From: an uncultured Sphingomonas sp.
Lineage (GTDB): Bacteria > Pseudomonadota > Alphaproteobacteria > Sphingomonadales > Sphingomonadaceae
DNA: 48,001 nt
NCBI RefSeq assembly: GCF_913776855.1
Contig: NZ_CAJYQD010000040.1
Location: forward strand, 1-48,001
Direction: 5' to 3'
Shown: piece after piece, positions 29,445 through 37,527 of the stretch
How positions within the stretch are numbered: position 1 is the stretch's first letter
Layout: each line of letters opens with the position of its first letter
Notes under the pieces: model-generated
Told to the model about the DNA's origin: nothing
What the model saw: the letters and a program-made list of their open reading frames with translations, nothing else
Databases searched by the model: none
Program-made: the position numbers and the translations under genes

Positions 29445-30464
29445 ATGCGGGCTCTGCCAGATGTGAACGGGTATCGATACGTGACTGCTGCCAATCGAGC
29501 GACGGAATCCAGGCTGTGGTGGCTGGGGGACCGGATGGCGGTGCTGGTCCTCGGCCTGATCGCCGGGTTCGTCGTCGGCCTGTCCTTTGCCGGCGATGGC
29601 CGGATCGCCCTGCCGGGATCGCCGGCGCCGGCCGCCTCGCCCGTGCCGCCGGTCGCGCCCGGCGCTTCTTCGACCGGAACCGATGCCGCACCGGCAACGC
29701 CCACCACCGTACCGGCGGTCGCCGCGCGCACCGTCGACGGGCCGATCGACCCGCAGGTCGTCGCCCGCATGAAGCGCGACGGCGTGCTGCGCGTCGGCGT
29801 GTTCGGCGACAGCTTTGGCAACGGCATCTGGGACGCGCTGTATCGACAGCTGCCGAAGGATGACGGGTTCGAGGTGCTGAAGTTTGCCAAGGAAGCGACC
29901 GGCTTCACCCGCTACCGTGTCCTCGACCTCGAAAAGCGCGCCCGCGAACAGCTAGCGACGCAGCCGGTCGATGCGGCCGTCATCAGCTTCGGTGCGAACG
30001 ATGCGCAGGCGGTGTTTGCCGATGGTCATCTCCATCCGTTGATGAGCGACGGCTGGAAGCAGGTGATCGGCGACCGCATCGACGCATTCGTCGCGGCGGT
30101 GCGCTCGACCGGTGCGGTCGTCTATTGGGTCGGCCTGCCGGTGATGCGCGATCCCAAGCTCGACGTCGAGATGCAGGCGATGGATGCGTTCTACGCCGAT
30201 CACATGCGGCGCCTTGGCGTGCCGTTCCTCGATTCCCGGCCGCTGACGTTGGACGCGGAGGGGAAGTACAACGCCTATCTGCCCGACCTGAAGACGGGCA
30301 AGCCGATGCTGATGCGTACCGGTGACGGGTTGCATATGATCGGTGTCGGATACCAGCGCCTGACCAGCAGCGTCGCCACCGACCTGCGCCGCTATGCCGA
30401 TCGCACCCGCCGTGAAGCGGGGCGGCCGCTACCGACCCCGACCCCGACCGAGGCAGCGCGCTGA
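29445..30464 (+). CDS. membrane-anchored SGNH-fold protein (DUF459-like)
   Basis: With ATG 29445 the protein has 339 residues: a cytoplasmic start, one membrane segment (MAVLVLGLIAGFVVGLSFAG, about 31-50), a Pro/Ala/Thr-rich linker (to about 95) and a periplasmic SGNH domain. The blocks GVFGDSFGNGIWDAL (Ser), SFGANDAQ and the C-terminal RTGDGLHMIGVGYQRL with the Asp-His pair are present. The start is uncertain: GTG 29481 or earlier ATGs are possible and no strong ribosome-binding site decides. Its stop overlaps the next start by one base (TGATG). The context, with an SGNH hydrolase and an MBOAT, points to transfer or removal of acetyl groups on a surface polymer. Confidence 0.85.
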   Translation: MRALPDVNGYRYVTAANRATESRLWWLGDRMAVLVLGLIAGFVVGLSFAGDGRIALPGSPAPAASPVPPVAPGASSTGTDAAPATPTTVPAVAARTVDGPIDPQVVARMKRDGVLRVGVFGDSFGNGIWDALYRQLPKDDGFEVLKFAKEATGFTRYRVLDLEKRAREQLATQPVDAAVISFGANDAQAVFADGHLHPLMSDGWKQVIGDRIDAFVAAVRSTGAVVYWVGLPVMRDPKLDVEMQAMDAFYADHMRRLGVPFLDSRPLTLDAEGKYNAYLPDLKTGKPMLMRTGDGLHMIGVGYQRLTSSVATDLRRYADRTRREAGRPLPTPTPTEAAR

Positions 30465-31735
30465 TGTCGGCGCTGTTCGCTATCGCACTGGCGCAGGCGG
30501 CGACCGCCGAGGGATGCATCGGTGGCCTGTGCGATGCGGAACGGCTCCGCCCGTTCCTTGAAAAACTGTCGACGGCGCGCAGCGCACCCGAACCGGTCCG
30601 CATCCTCCAGATTGGCGACAGCCACACCGCCGGCGACCAGATCACCGGCAGCTGGCGCACGATCCTGCAGACCCGCTATGGCCGGGCGGGGCGCGGCGCC
30701 TTGCCCCCCGGTCGGCCCTATGCCGGCTATCTGACCCGTGACATCACCGCGGGCCAATCGATTGGCTGGAGCGTCAACGGCATCTTCGGCGCGGCTTGGT
30801 CGCCGACCAGCAATGTCCGGCTGGGGTTGAGCGGCTATAGTCTGACCACAGCACAACCCGGCGCGACCGTGACGCTCAGCGCGGATAACGGTCGCAACTT
30901 CGACCGACTGACCGTCTGTGCGCTCAGCGGGCCGGGGCAGGGCACGTTGCAGCTGAGCCTCGGGGCGGCCGTCGTATCGTGGCCGCTGGTGGGAGCGGAG
31001 CCCGGCAGCCGCTGCCGCACGCTGGATGGCAATGGTGAGGCGACGATCGCGTCGGCGACCGTCATCGGCGGACCGGTGACGGTCACGTCGTGGAGTACCG
31101 AACGGCGGATGGGCGGCGGGGTGATCCTGTCGAACCTGGGGACGGTCGGCGCGCAGTTCACGCATTTCGGGCGGACCGACGATCGCGTCGTCGCGACCGA
31201 ACTCGGCGCCTATCGCCCCGACCTGATCGTTATCGCCTTTGGTACGAACGAAGCGTTCCGACCCGGCTTTTCGGCCAGCGCCTATGAGGCATCGTTGCGT
31301 TCGGACCTGACGCGGCTGCGGCGATTGTCGCCCGGCGTGCCCATGCTGTTGATCGGCGCGCCCGATTCCGCGACGAAGCTGCCCGGCCTGCAAACCGGCG
31401 AGAGCGGCACGAGCAGCCCGTGCAGCGGCAATGGCGAATGGCGTCCGACCGCCGCACTGTCGTCGGTACAGGCGATCCAGCGGCGACAGGCCAGGGCGTT
31501 CGGTATCGCCTATTGGGACTGGGCGCAGCGTATGGGCGGCCGCTGCGTCGCCGATGGATGGACGCAAGGGGCAAGCCCGCTGATGCGCGGCGACCATGTG
31601 CATTTCACCAGTCGCGGCGGGGCGGAAATCGCGCGGCTGCTGCAGGCCGACCTGGACGCGGCGATGACCCGGATCGTCAGCTCGGCCGGGGAACCCGGCT
31701 GGTCGACCCCTGCCTATCCGACGACGGTTCGCTAA
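30464..31735 (+). CDS. exported SGNH hydrolase of the O-acetylation cassette
   Basis: This 423-residue protein has a short signal peptide (MSALFAIALAQAATAEG). Its SGNH blocks are spread around an inserted beta-rich domain: ILQIGDSHTAGDQITGSWR (Ser near 52), FGTNEAF at about 260 and RGDHVHFTSRGG with Asp and His at about 383. The layout, with a beta domain between the first and later blocks, recalls periplasmic acetyltransferase partners of MBOAT proteins. It overlaps the preceding SGNH gene by one base and touches the MBOAT gene (TAAATG). Confidence 0.88.
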   Translation: MSALFAIALAQAATAEGCIGGLCDAERLRPFLEKLSTARSAPEPVRILQIGDSHTAGDQITGSWRTILQTRYGRAGRGALPPGRPYAGYLTRDITAGQSIGWSVNGIFGAAWSPTSNVRLGLSGYSLTTAQPGATVTLSADNGRNFDRLTVCALSGPGQGTLQLSLGAAVVSWPLVGAEPGSRCRTLDGNGEATIASATVIGGPVTVTSWSTERRMGGGVILSNLGTVGAQFTHFGRTDDRVVATELGAYRPDLIVIAFGTNEAFRPGFSASAYEASLRSDLTRLRRLSPGVPMLLIGAPDSATKLPGLQTGESGTSSPCSGNGEWRPTAALSSVQAIQRRQARAFGIAYWDWAQRMGGRCVADGWTQGASPLMRGDHVHFTSRGGAEIARLLQADLDAAMTRIVSSAGEPGWSTPAYPTTVR

Positions 31736-33142
31736 ATGCTGTTCCCTACGCTCAGCTTCGGGCTGTTCTTCCTTGTCGTCTATGGTGTTGCCTGGTCGCT
31801 GGGGCGCTCGAACGAATGGCGCAAGATCGCGCTGCTGCTGGCCAGCTGGTTCTTCTACGGTGCATGGGACGCGCGGTTCGTCGCGCTCCTGTTCGTCTCC
31901 GCCTTCGTCAACTGGGCGCTGGCGCAGGCGATCGTTCGCAGCGATGACGATCGCACCGGGCGCGCGCTGGTTACGGTCGGCGTGGTCGCCAATCTGGGAG
32001 TGCTGGGTTATTTCAAATATGCCGGCTTCTTCCTCGAACAACTAACCGCCTTGCTGACCCCGCTTGGCTTCGGCCGCGACCTGCCGCTGTTGCAGGTAGT
32101 GTTGCCGGTCGGCGTGTCGTTCTTCACCTTTCAGGCGATTTCCTATCTGGTCGACGTCCATCGCCGGCGCATCCCGGCGGCGAACCTGCTCGACCTGACG
32201 CTGCTGATGTCGTTCTTCCCGCATCTGGTTGCGGGGCCGATCGTGCGCGGCGCGGACCTGCTGCCGCAGTTCCGTCGCGTGCCGACGATCGATCGCGGGA
32301 CGGTTGCCGCTGCGCTCCTGCTGATCCTCTGGGGTCTGTTCAAGAAGGCGGTGATCGCGTCGCAGCTGGCCGGAGCGCTGGTCGATCCGGCGTTCTTCGA
32401 CCCGACCAGTCGATCGAGCTTCGACCTGCTGATCGGCGCCTATGGCTATGCGGTGCAGATCTACTGCGACTTTTCCGCCTATTCCGACATGGCGATCGGG
32501 CTGGCGGCGCTGCTCGGCTACACGTTTCCGCGCAATTTCGACCAGCCCTATCGCGCCGCGTCGCTCCAGGATTTCTGGCGGCGTTGGCATATCAGCCTGT
32601 CGAGCTGGCTGCGCGACTATCTCTACATTCCGCTGGGCGGCAGCCGGAAGGGGCCAGTGCGCACCTATATCAACCTGTTCCTGACGATGCTGCTGGGCGG
32701 GTTGTGGCATGGTGCCAGCTGGGCGTTCGTCATCTGGGGCGCGCTGCATGGCGGCTGGCTGGCGATCGAGCGGTTCTGGGCGCGGCATCGCCCCGCCGGT
32801 CTGCCCAAGGCGCCGCGCTGGGCCGGTATCCTGCTGACCTTCCACATCGTCGTGCTGGGCTGGATTTTCTTCCGTGCGCAGGGCGAGGGGGAAGCATTCG
32901 CCTATCTGGGGCAGCTGTTCGCCGGTGACTGGCGCAATACGCTGGTGACGCCGCTGTCGCTGGCGCTGGTCGTCATCGGGCTTGCCATCCACGCGGTGCC
33001 GGCCGGCATTCTCCAGCGGTCGGCGGCGCGGGTGCGCCATCATGCCGCGCCGGTCATCGGCCTGTCGCTGGGCGTGCTGATCCTGATCGTCGACGCGATG
33101 CGGCCCGAAGGGGTCGCGCCGTTCATCTACTACCAGTTCTGA
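31736..33142 (+). CDS. MBOAT-family O-acyltransferase, AlgI-like
   Basis: This is a polytopic inner-membrane protein of 468 residues. AlgI-type MBOATs pass an acyl group, usually acetyl, across the membrane to periplasmic enzymes that acetylate polysaccharides. The signature is complete: YFKYAGFF near 89, PVGVSFFTFQAISYLVDVHR at about 124, YCDFSAYSDMAIGLA near 243, FWRRWHISLSSWLRDYLYIP (about 281-300) and GGLWHGASWAFVIWGALHG with the catalytic His. The two SGNH genes directly upstream are its likely partners. Confidence 0.95.
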   Translation: MLFPTLSFGLFFLVVYGVAWSLGRSNEWRKIALLLASWFFYGAWDARFVALLFVSAFVNWALAQAIVRSDDDRTGRALVTVGVVANLGVLGYFKYAGFFLEQLTALLTPLGFGRDLPLLQVVLPVGVSFFTFQAISYLVDVHRRRIPAANLLDLTLLMSFFPHLVAGPIVRGADLLPQFRRVPTIDRGTVAAALLLILWGLFKKAVIASQLAGALVDPAFFDPTSRSSFDLLIGAYGYAVQIYCDFSAYSDMAIGLAALLGYTFPRNFDQPYRAASLQDFWRRWHISLSSWLRDYLYIPLGGSRKGPVRTYINLFLTMLLGGLWHGASWAFVIWGALHGGWLAIERFWARHRPAGLPKAPRWAGILLTFHIVVLGWIFFRAQGEGEAFAYLGQLFAGDWRNTLVTPLSLALVVIGLAIHAVPAGILQRSAARVRHHAAPVIGLSLGVLILIVDAMRPEGVAPFIYYQF

Positions 33143-33155
33143 GCCGGAGCCGCAC

Positions 33156-33500
33156 ATGACCACAGGTGCCGAACAGGGGGAGATCGTCGAGGTCGGATCG
33201 CCGGTGCAGGTCGCCCCCGACCCGATCGACAGCGTGCGGCCCTTTGCGTGGATGACGACGATCATCGCCACCGCGACGCTGTTGCTGGGTCTGTTCAACG
33301 CCCATGCGATCGCAGCGTGGTTCGACGAACTGCCGCCGTCGCCCTATACCGAACCGTTGCGCGCACCGATCGCCGCCTGGGCCGCTACGACCGCCCGGCT
33401 GGGCCTTGATACGCCGCGCGCGGCGGTGCGGAGCCGGTGGGAAAAGGCGCAGGCCGCGCGGTTCGGGAGCGAGCAGCCGGGTGAGGACGGCGCGCAGTAG
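33156..33500 (+). CDS. small one-TM protein at the end of the acetylation cassette
   Basis: This 114-residue protein of no recognised family has a cytoplasmic N-terminus, one membrane segment (about 33-50, MTTIIATATLLLGLFNA) and a periplasmic part with FDELPPSPYTEPLRAPIAAW and a basic, Gln-rich end. It starts 13 bases after the MBOAT stop, with GAGCCGGAGCC as the ribosome-binding region, so it is almost certainly in the operon. A role as assembly or adaptor subunit for the acyltransferase is inferred from position alone. Confidence 0.75.
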   Translation: MTTGAEQGEIVEVGSPVQVAPDPIDSVRPFAWMTTIIATATLLLGLFNAHAIAAWFDELPPSPYTEPLRAPIAAWAATTARLGLDTPRAAVRSRWEKAQAARFGSEQPGEDGAQ

Positions 33501-33528
33501 CCGTCTATTTCTCCCACTCCCACTCCCA

Positions 33529-33653
33529 CTCCGTTCGCTTCGAGCGCAGGTTCGAGCTTGTCGAGAACCGAAGTCGAGAAGGGGGTGCCCCAAACGACCA
33601 GGTTCTCGACTGCCGCTTCTCGACAAGCTCGAAGCTGCTCGAACCGAACGGAG
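33529..33653. repeat. inverted-repeat element, TCGAG family, copy 2
   Basis: It runs from CTCCGTTCG (left) to CGAACGGAG (right) with inner GAGCTTGTCGAGAA and TTCTCGACAAGCTC segments that are exact inverses. It is the same family as 11672-11793. Just before it is a short CTCCCA tandem repeat (33511-33528). It lies between the cassette end and the convergent SleB gene, where it may serve as a bidirectional transcript end. Confidence 0.75.
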
Positions 33654-33744
33654 AGCGTGTGAAGGGTGATCCACAAACGGCAACGCCCGCGCGAGCATGG
33701 CTCGGCGCGGGCGTTGCGGGGTTCCTGCCACAAGCAGGAGCGGT

Positions 33745-34344
33745 TCAGCGGTAGAAGGTGTGGTCGGCGATCTGCGCGACGCGGGTGCGCTTCGGGAACG
33801 ATGCGCCGGCGGAATGAAAGAACAGCGCGCCCGGTGCGACATCCTCGTCCTTGCCGCTCAGCGTGCGCTTGGCGATCTCGACGGCGGTGTTCCAGCGGCC
33901 ATTGTTGCGCGGGGGATCATAGGCATCGACGTTGAAGAACTGGCCGCGCTGCTTGACCACGCCACAGGCGCTGCTGGCGAAGCGACCGCTCTTCATGCGG
34001 GCGCGGATGACCTGGGCCACGGCCTGCTGGCCTTTGTGCGGCTGGTTGCCGGCTTCATGCACGACGACCTTCGCGACGCATTCGACTTCGGATTTGTCGA
34101 GATTGGCGACGTCCGCGTCGGCGGCGTCGCTCGGCGCTGCCTCAGGGGCGGCGGTTTCGGTGGGGAGGGGCTGCACCACCGGGGTCGGCGCTGCAAAGGT
34201 AACGGGGGTGGAAGCGGGGGCGATCGGTGCCGGTTGCTGTACGACCGGGAGTTCGGGATCCGTGTTCATCGCGACATGGGCGCTCGCTACGCCACTTGCC
34301 GCGGTCAGGCTCCACAACACCAATACGGACCAACGCTTGTTCAT
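33745..34344 (-). CDS. SleB-type cell-wall hydrolase (Hydrolase_2 family)
   Basis: This 199-residue protein has a signal peptide (WSVLVLWSLTAASGVASA, about 4-21), a Pro/Ala/Thr-rich linker (to about 80) and a C-terminal Hydrolase_2 domain. The domain begins VECVAKVVVHEAGNQP, with the conserved Glu as probable catalytic residue, then QQAVAQVIRARMKSGRF, CGVVKQRGQF and GALFFHS. The family cleaves peptidoglycan, as in spore-cortex lysis by SleB, here presumably remodelling. A GTG two codons upstream is an alternative start. Confidence 0.88.
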   Translation of the reverse strand: MNKRWSVLVLWSLTAASGVASAHVAMNTDPELPVVQQPAPIAPASTPVTFAAPTPVVQPLPTETAAPEAAPSDAADADVANLDKSEVECVAKVVVHEAGNQPHKGQQAVAQVIRARMKSGRFASSACGVVKQRGQFFNVDAYDPPRNNGRWNTAVEIAKRTLSGKDEDVAPGALFFHSAGASFPKRTRVAQIADHTFYR

Positions 34345-34680
34345 TCCCACTCATCGCTTGTGCGCAAGGGTGCCCGCCATCGGCCGCGGAAACGCGGACA
34401 AAAGGAAGCGGCCGTCGGGAACCCCCACGTCTCGCCGTCCAACTTCCGCTTCTTGGTAGAGGGCGGATGGCCGGACCGGCTGAAACTGCGATTTCCCTTC
34501 GTCCCGGCGCGGCAAACTGTCAACGCAACCACCGTTCATCGGCGACGAACCGTTGGTTCCATCCGATCAAACCACGTCCGAAACGACAAATGGATCGACT
34601 GTAAACGGACAGAAACCATGTTCTTGTCGCGGCTTTGTCGCGAACCGTCTCTAGGATCGTCCGGTCACGACTCGTTCGGA
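34345..34680. other. 336-base non-coding stretch upstream of the SleB gene
   Basis: No gene is recognised. It lies between the start of the SleB-type gene and the end of the AmpR-type gene, both on the - strand. TTGTCGCG occurs at 34624-34631 and 34635-34642 (11-base period), resembling the repeats at 23882-23900. The small ORFs in it show no family features. Confidence 0.35.
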
Positions 34681-35571
34681 CTATTGCGCCTGTTCGCCGC
34701 GCTCCTCGTCAAAACTGTCGAGCAACCAGCGTCGAAATTCCGCCATCGCCCGCCCCGGCGGCCGTGATTTGAGGCGCGTCAGCCAATAACGATCGGTCGC
34801 CGCCTCAATCCCGAAGGGGCGCACGATCCGTCCACTGTCCAGTTCGCGCCGAAACATCGCCGGCGGGGCGAGCGCGACCCCTTCGCCCAGCATCGCCGCC
34901 TGCACCATCACCAGCGACGAATCGAACAACGGCCCATGCAGCGCGCCGACCTCCAGTCCGGCCGCCGCGAACCATGCCGGCCAGTCCTGCGCGCGATAGG
35001 ACCGCAGCAGGGTGGTCCGCAGCAGGTCGGTTGGGCCGCGCAACGTCTGCGCCACGGCGGGCGAGCAGAGCGGCGTCAGCGGCGCGGGGCAGATCGCATC
35101 CGCCACCACGCCATGCCATGCGCCGTCGCCGAAGCGGATCGCGCAATCCAGCCCTTCGGCGACCAGATCGACCTGGTTGTTGTTGGTCAGCAGCCGCAGG
35201 TCTATGCCCGGACAGGCGGCCCGAAACGCCGGCAGCCGTTCGAGCAGCGCCCCGACCGCGAACGTGCCGACTGCGCTGACCGTCAACACCTCGCGCACGC
35301 CGCCGCTGTCGAACCGGTCGAACAGCCGGTCGATCGCCCCGAACGATGCGACCAGCGTCGGCGCCAGTGCCATCCCTTCGTCGGTCAGCAGCAGTCCGCG
35401 ATTGGATCGCCGGAACAGCGTGACGCCAAGGCGCGCCTCCAGCGCCTTGATCTGGTGGCTGACGGCGGCCTGGGTCACGCACAGCTCGTCGGCGGCACGG
35501 GTAAAGGACAGGTGGCGCGCCGATGCCTCGAACGCGCGCAGGGCATTGAGGGGGACCGGAGCGCGCGCCAT
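34681..35571 (-). CDS. ampR: AmpR-type LysR-family regulator
   Basis: This 296-residue regulator lines up residue by residue with enterobacterial AmpR over the first 140 positions. The helix-turn-helix domain begins VPLNALRAFEASARHLSFTR (6-25). The effector domain has VGTFAVG with Gly102 and Thr103, and NNNQVD with Asp135; these are the AmpR positions whose change causes constitutive beta-lactamase expression. The C-terminal YWLTRLKSRP also matches. AmpR senses peptidoglycan fragments and activates a divergent beta-lactamase gene. Here the divergent neighbour is a subclass B3 metallo-beta-lactamase. Confidence 0.88.
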   Translation of the reverse strand: MARAPVPLNALRAFEASARHLSFTRAADELCVTQAAVSHQIKALEARLGVTLFRRSNRGLLLTDEGMALAPTLVASFGAIDRLFDRFDSGGVREVLTVSAVGTFAVGALLERLPAFRAACPGIDLRLLTNNNQVDLVAEGLDCAIRFGDGAWHGVVADAICPAPLTPLCSPAVAQTLRGPTDLLRTTLLRSYRAQDWPAWFAAAGLEVGALHGPLFDSSLVMVQAAMLGEGVALAPPAMFRRELDSGRIVRPFGIEAATDRYWLTRLKSRPPGRAMAEFRRWLLDSFDEERGEQAQ

Positions 35572-35588
35572 GGAGTCTGAGATTTCCT

Positions 35589-35614
35589 AAGGATCGAACC
35601 GAGATATGATCCTT
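35589..35614. promoter_or_regulatory. candidate AmpR operator between the divergent genes
   Basis: AAGGATC (35589-35595) and GATCCTT (35608-35614) form a perfect inverted repeat with a 12-base spacer, 18 bases upstream of the regulator start and 63 bases before the beta-lactamase start. LysR regulators bind interrupted dyads in such positions. It does not fit the strict T-N11-A rule. Confidence 0.45.
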
Positions 35615-35676
35615 TGTCCGCCGAGCGATTTGCCGTCAATTCCCATGCCGACATTGCATGACGAAGGGACGCCAAC

Positions 35677-36543
35677 ATGAAAATTCATACCCTGATCCGG
35701 GAAGGGCTGGCGCTGGCCGCGTTGTTGGCGACGGGACCGGCGCTGGCGGCAGACCCGCCCGAATGGACCACGCCGACCGAACCGTTCCGGATCGCCGACA
35801 ACCTTTATTATGTCGGGACGAGGGGGCTTGCCGCCTATCTGATCGTGTCGCGCGACGGCGCGATCCTGCTTGACGGGCCGATGGATCGCAACGTCGCGTC
35901 GATCGAACGCAATATCCGGCGGGTCGGGGTGCCGCTCGATCGGGTAAAGCTGATCGTCAGCAACCATGCGCATGACGATCACGTCGGTGGCATCGCCCGG
36001 ATCAAGCGGGACACCGGCGCACGCTTCCTTGCCAGCGCGGGGGATCGCTGGGCGCTGGAACACGGCACCAGCCGGGGCGACACCAACTATGGCGTGCGCC
36101 GCTATCCGGCGGTCAAGGTCGATGGGGTGATCCGCGATGGCCAGGTCGTGCGACTGGGCGACGTTGCACTCACCGCCCATCTGACACCGGGCCATACGCC
36201 GGGCTGCACCAGCTGGTCGATGGTCGTGCGCGACGCGGGCAAACCGCGCCGGGTGCTGTTCCCGTGCAGCATCACGGTCGCGGGCAACCGCCTGGTCGGC
36301 AATCGCGGCTATCCGGGGATCGTCGCCGATTTCCGCAGGACCTTCGCCCGGCTGGCAACGATGCGGGCGGACATCGTCCTGCCCGGCCATCCGGAGGCCG
36401 CCGACGTGATCGAGCGGGGCAAGCGTCGCAGCGCGGGGCAGGCCGACGCCTTTTTCGATCCGCAGCTGCTGCCGCGCATGGTCGCCGAACAACGCGCCGC
36501 GTTCGAAACGGAACTGGCAAAGGCACGGCGATCGGCGCGATAG
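35677..36543 (+). CDS. subclass B3 metallo-beta-lactamase
   Basis: The 288-residue protein has a signal peptide (about 1-25, ending GPALAA), so it is periplasmic. The zinc ligands of subclass B3 are all present: HAHDDH (His97, His99, Asp101, His102), TPGHTPGCTSW (His173) and LPGHPE (His238). B3 enzymes hydrolyse penicillins, cephalosporins and carbapenems with two zinc ions. The divergent AmpR-type gene 105 bases away suggests induction by cell-wall damage. Other MBL-fold hydrolases share the HxHxDH motif, but the leader peptide, the GHTPG block and the partner favour a beta-lactamase. Confidence 0.88.
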   Translation: MKIHTLIREGLALAALLATGPALAADPPEWTTPTEPFRIADNLYYVGTRGLAAYLIVSRDGAILLDGPMDRNVASIERNIRRVGVPLDRVKLIVSNHAHDDHVGGIARIKRDTGARFLASAGDRWALEHGTSRGDTNYGVRRYPAVKVDGVIRDGQVVRLGDVALTAHLTPGHTPGCTSWSMVVRDAGKPRRVLFPCSITVAGNRLVGNRGYPGIVADFRRTFARLATMRADIVLPGHPEAADVIERGKRRSAGQADAFFDPQLLPRMVAEQRAAFETELAKARRSAR

Positions 36544-36545
36544 GG

Positions 36546-37040
36546 TCAGGGGTCGGGCGGCCCGTCCCCCGGTGAATGCAGCATCCCGCCATAGATGCCG
36601 GTGTCCGATCCGGGGATGGCGATCACGTCCAGCGATCGGCGGTAAAAGGCTTCCGGCCCGACGCCGCCGATGATCGCATAGCCATATTCCATGGCACGCA
36701 TGTCATGGAGCGTCGCGAACAGTAGCGCTTCCCCCACGCCCAGCCCGCGCGCGGCGGGGTCGACGCCGGTCGGCCCGAAAAAGCCGCGCATCGTGCAGTC
36801 ATAGCAGGCAAAGCCGATCACCGCCTGATCCTTGACCGCGATCCACAGGGTCGTGACCGGGCGGGTGAAGGCGCGGGCGGCCTCGCTGCGCCATGCCGGG
36901 CCGAACTGCGCGACGATCCACGCCAGAACGACATGCCGCTCCGCCGCCATCGCCCGCCGGATGACGATGCCGCGCTCCGCCACCGCCGGGCGTGGCGCAA
37001 CCGTCGGCAGGTCGTAAAGGCGGACGAGCAGGTCGGTCAT
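36546..37040 (-). CDS. GNAT-family N-acetyltransferase
   Basis: This is a predicted acetyl-CoA-dependent transferase of 164 residues starting [12 protein letters not shown], after CAAAGGAAAG. The GNAT core shows [20 protein letters not shown] as the central beta strands, the acetyl-CoA loop in [11 protein letters not shown] and a C-terminal [17 protein letters not shown] strand-helix. The substrate is unknown. Its stop is 3 bases from the stop of the convergent beta-lactamase gene, and its start faces the DUF454 gene. Confidence 0.88.
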   Translation of the reverse strand: MTDLLVRLYDLPTVAPRPAVAERGIVIRRAMAAERHVVLAWIVAQFGPAWRSEAARAFTRPVTTLWIAVKDQAVIGFACYDCTMRGFFGPTGVDPAARGLGVGEALLFATLHDMRAMEYGYAIIGGVGPEAFYRRSLDVIAIPGSDTGIYGGMLHSPGDGPPDP

Positions 37041-37125
37041 GGTGGTATCTTTCCTTTGCGACGATAACGCTTCGCGACCCCGAAGATGGTATCGGTTAGT
37101 CCCGGCGCGCGATAGGGTGTCGGCG

Positions 37126-37527
37126 ATGCCGTCGCACCCGCCCCTTCCGCCGCGCAGCCGCTTGTTCCGGTGGGGCTGGATCGCGCTCGGCTGGCTGTTC
37201 GTGGGGCTGGGCATCATCGGCGCGCTGCTACCGGTCATGCCGACCACGATCTTCCTGATCCTGGCGGCTGGCTGCTTTGCGAGGGGATCGCCCCGATGGG
37301 AGCGCTGGCTGCTCGACCATCCCCGCTTCGGACCGACCCTGACCGCATGGCGTCGCGATGGCGCGATCGGCCGGCGGGCCAAGGGGATGGCGTGTGCCGG
37401 GATCGCGGTCGGCTATGCCATGTTCCTGTTCGGCGCGCGGCCCGGCTTCGCCCTCGCGCTGATCGTTGCGGGCATCATGGCCGCATGTGCCGCCTATATC
37501 GTGACCCGGCCTGCGCCGACCGCTTGA
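37126..37527 (+). CDS. DUF454 (YbaN-like) inner-membrane protein
   Basis: This 133-residue protein has a basic N-terminus and three to four membrane segments. The family signature is [20 protein letters not shown] followed by [20 protein letters not shown] (about 20-62), then the helix [20 protein letters not shown] and two further segments near the end. The function of the family is unknown. The ATG at 37126 follows AGGGTGTCGGCG; an upstream ATG at 37039 would add residues unlike the family. The 3' end overlaps the convergent kinase gene by 34 bases. Confidence 0.88.
   Translation: MPSHPPLPPRSRLFRWGWIALGWLFVGLGIIGALLPVMPTTIFLILAAGCFARGSPRWERWLLDHPRFGPTLTAWRRDGAIGRRAKGMACAGIAVGYAMFLFGARPGFALALIVAGIMAACAAYIVTRPAPTA

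Noticed and set aside
33511..33528. CTCCCA tandem as a possible CRISPR or satellite start
   Set aside because: There are only three short units with no spacers, so it is a simple-sequence stretch next to the inverted repeat.
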